From assembly GCF_008831285.2 (NCBI RefSeq), contig NC_045147.1, positions 11,659,427 to 11,723,426 of the forward strand: DNA of 64,000 nucleotides, read 5' to 3'. Under the pieces are notes generated by a model that was not told the DNA's origin, made no database searches, and saw only the letters and a program-made list of their open reading frames with translations. Positions 61,365-64,000 of this stretch are shown here, in pieces. This DNA comes from Nymphaea colorata (taxonomy: Eukaryota > Streptophyta > Magnoliopsida > Nymphaeales > Nymphaeaceae). How positions within the stretch are numbered: the first letter of the stretch is position 1; the number at the start of each line of letters is the position of its first letter. The translations under genes and the position numbers were made by a program.

Positions 61365-64000
61365 TCCCCCCTCAAACTCAATGGTCCGGAACGAACATTG
61401 AGTTCGAAACGTCCTCGAACAAATGCTTCTACGGATAGAGCTTTGGTGAGAGGATCTGCCAATTGATGAGAGGTAGGAATGTGTCTCACAGAAAGTTGCC
61501 TTCAAGTGACATGATCTCGGACAAAGTGGACATTGAGTTCAATATGTTTACTTTTCTAGTGAAGAACTGGATTCGTTGTCGTATGGGTGGCACTAATGTT
61601 ATCGCACCAAAGGATTGGTGGTTCAGAAGGAGAGACACCCATATCATGTAATAAATATTTAAGCCAAATGATCTCTGCAGCAGTGCTGGCGACTGCCCGG
61701 TACTCAGCTTCAGTGGAGGATCGAGCTAGAGTTTGTTGTTTCTTCGAACTCCAAGTGATCAAATTCCGGCCAAGGAAGACAGCATAGGCCCCAATGGACT
61801 TGCGATCATCTGGACAGCCAGCTCAGTCTGCATCGGAGTAGGCATGCAGGTGAGTGGATGAGTTGTGTCTGAGGAGAAGGCCATGATGAGTGGTGGCTTT
61901 GGCATAGCGTAATATTTGTTTCACTGCATTCTAGTGGTCAATCGTAGGAGTGTGCATGAACTGACAAACCTTATTGACTGCATAGGATAGATCATGCCTA
62001 GTAATGGTGAGGTATTGAAGAGCCCCAACTGTCTGGCGATATAGTGTGGCATCTGAGAAGCATGTTCCAACCTTTGTCAGTGAGGAATTTGCTGGTAGAA
62101 GCGTTGAGATAGGCTTGACACCAGTCATATGTGTTCGAGCCAAAATGTCAATGATATATTTTTGTTGTGACAGGAGCAGTCCTTCTGTTGTTGGAATAGC
62201 CTCAATACCCAAGAAATAATGTAACTCGTCGAGATCTTTAGGAGAGAAGGTTGTACTGAGGCGATGAATTAATTCAGTAACCTGTACAGTAGAGTTACTT
62301 GTGATTAGAATATCATCAACATAAACCATGATAATGATCCTAACTTAATCTGTAATCAAGGTGAACAATGAGGTGTCAGCTTGAGACATTTTAAAGCCCA
62401 TATGAGATAGTGCCTGACTGAGACGATGAGACCAGGCTCTTGGAGCTTGTTTAAGTCCATAGATTGCTTTATGAAGTTTGCACACATAAGATGGGTGATG
62501 TCGATCCTCAAATCCTGAAGGTTGAGCCATATATACATATTCAATCAGATCTCCATGAAGGAATGCATTATTGACATCAAGTTGTTTTATAGGCTATTTG
62601 AGGGAAGTAGAGAGAGATAAAATAGTGCGCACGGTGGCTGGTTTTACAACAGGGCCGAATGTTTCATAGTAGTCGATGCCTTCAATTTGATCATAGCCTT
62701 TGGCGACCAATCGAGCCTTGTAACGTTCCAAAGTTCCATCAGTTTTACGTTTAATCTTGAAGATCCATTTACACCCTATAATGGTATATCTTCGGTTTGG
62801 TGGAACAAGAGTCCATGTTCCATTTTGATGAAGAGCTTGCATTTCTTTGGCCATAGCCTCTTGCCAATGGACTGACTTGAGTGCTTGGACATAAGTTGTT
62901 GGTTCCTGATTGGATCAGTATTGAGTTACAAGAGCAGTGGGAAGAGGGTAGGGTGTTGGAAAAGAGAGTTTGGGTTTTCTCATACCATCTTGTGACCGAG
63001 TGAACATACTATGGGTTCGAAGAGATGGCATTTGAGGATCTGTAGTTGGAGGTTCGGCAGGCATAAGTGTTGTGGATTGGGTGACATTTGGTTCACATGT
63101 AGAACTAGTTAGATTGGATGGTGGCTGACCTGAGGGATTGTTGGGTAAGGGAGGTATCACATGTAAAAGAATAGGTATTGGTGTGGTGGTAGGATGGGTA
63201 ACATCAAGTGATTTTGGCTAATCGAGGAATGGAAAATTTGACTCCTTGAACACAACATGTCGGCTGACAATGATTTTGGAACTTTGTAGGTTGTTACATA
63301 AGTATCCCTTGTGGACATTAGAGTACCCAAGAAAGATGTGCTTGGAGGATTTGGGCTGAACCTTGTGGTCGCGATAAGATTGTAGGTTTGGGTAGACAGC
63401 GCAGCCAAACACTCGCAAAAAGGAATAATCTGGAGGTTGTTTGTGTAGAGTTTCAAAGGGAGACTTGCCTTTGAGTCTGGTTGTAGGAACACGGTTCAAT
63501 AAGTATGCTACTGTGCTGAAAGCATATGTCCAAAATTCTGCTGGAATGCCTCCATGTTTAAGAAGAGAGACCAGTTTCTTCAATGGTGTGATGTTTCCTT
63601 TCAGCAGTGCCATTCTGCTCATGTGTATGAAGGCATGAGATTTTTCTTTCAATAGCATGATCTTGAAAGAATTTGTTAAGCACTATATACTCACCACCAC
63701 CTTCAGATTGGAAAAATTTAATTTTTGTAGCATACATATTTTCAACTTTCACCTTGAATGCTTTGAACGCCTTTTCAACATCAGACTTATATGCTAGAAA
63801 GTAAATCCATGTAAACTTAGAGTATTCGTACATAGTATCGATATATGTCTTTGCTAATCATGGGCACTGGACCCCAGACATCCGAGTGAACAACTGCTAA
63901 AGGTTTAGTGGCCTTATGATCAGATTGGGTAAATGGAAGTGCATGTGACTTCCCAGATTGGCAAGCATCACAAAAATAATTGTTTTTGACATCATAATCA
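61365..64000 (-). mobile_element. Decayed Ty1/copia pol region (integrase, RT, RNase H), running off the window
   Basis: In minus-strand order one finds a GAG-pre-integrase Cys motif (CDACQSGKSH, near 63960), the integrase core with DVWGP and EYI...NGTAERKH (about 63900-63580), the integrase C-terminal part with FWTYAFSTVAYLLNRVP (63560-63230), reverse transcriptase with the MVYVDDILITSN active site (62860-61931), and RNase H with SSKKQQTLARSSTEAEYRAV and a C-terminal RHIPTSHQLADPLTK (61790-61420). The frame is broken by indels near 63600 and 63830 and by in-frame stops near 63218, 62915, 62594, 62345, 61931 and 61835. Most of the stops sit where the family has Trp. The element is not autonomous. 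Gag, protease and the 5' LTR lie beyond 64000. Confidence 0.88.

Overview
The window is nuclear DNA of a flowering plant. Genes are split by introns with GT/AG junctions, much of the space holds Ty1/copia and Ty3/gypsy retrotransposon debris, LINE and MITE relics and (TA)n microsatellites, and the recognisable proteins are plant types (SDR114C-type dehydrogenases, a PPR protein, plastid ketoacyl-ACP synthase, cytosolic ribosomal protein L4). The species cannot be fixed from the sequence alone.

The backbone is a minus-strand cluster of short-chain dehydrogenase/reductase (SDR) genes related to salutaridine reductase, neomenthol dehydrogenase and isopiperitenone reductase. Four copies can be spliced into full proteins: SDR1 (385-3144, 309 aa), SDR2 (5039-9151, 303 aa), SDR3 (17474-22862, 309 aa) and SDR4 (57350-59524, 308 aa). 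All share five coding exons with only phase-0 junctions. The last exon (378 nt) and fourth exon (174 nt) have constant lengths, and the first coding exon carries nothing but the ATG. SDR2 has lost the catalytic serine. At least four broken copies lie between SDR3 and SDR4: exon-3 and promoter relics at 24.3-26.1 kb, an exonless ghost at 30.2-32.1 kb, and two related exon-5 pseudogenes at 37 kb and 56.5 kb.

Between SDR2 and SDR3 are a plus-strand PPR gene (13721-14602) and, just downstream, a frameshifted relic of a REX4/SDN-type DEDDh RNA exonuclease (15241-15618). The 27-43 kb interval holds a small non-autonomous copia element, a LINE relic, a gypsy gag relic and a 3' fragment of a ketoacyl-ACP synthase II gene (39937-41420).

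The most unusual part is 43.1-56.2 kb, an array of about 16 tandem units of roughly 560-685 bp. Each unit is a giant imperfect palindrome whose arms and loop derive from a piece of the ribosomal protein L4 (RPL4) gene. A longer, frameshifted RPL4 fragment sits at the left edge of the array and looks like its seed. Units fall into three subfamilies in an A-B-C-B order, which suggests higher-order repeats of about 2.4 kb. One unit is split by a 2.56-kb solo-LTR-like insertion. Twin SDR pseudogenes lie on either side of the array (one about 5 kb away, the other adjoining it).

The right end (60.4-64 kb) holds a decayed minus-strand Ty1/copia element inserted into the LTR of another copia-like element; it runs off the window.
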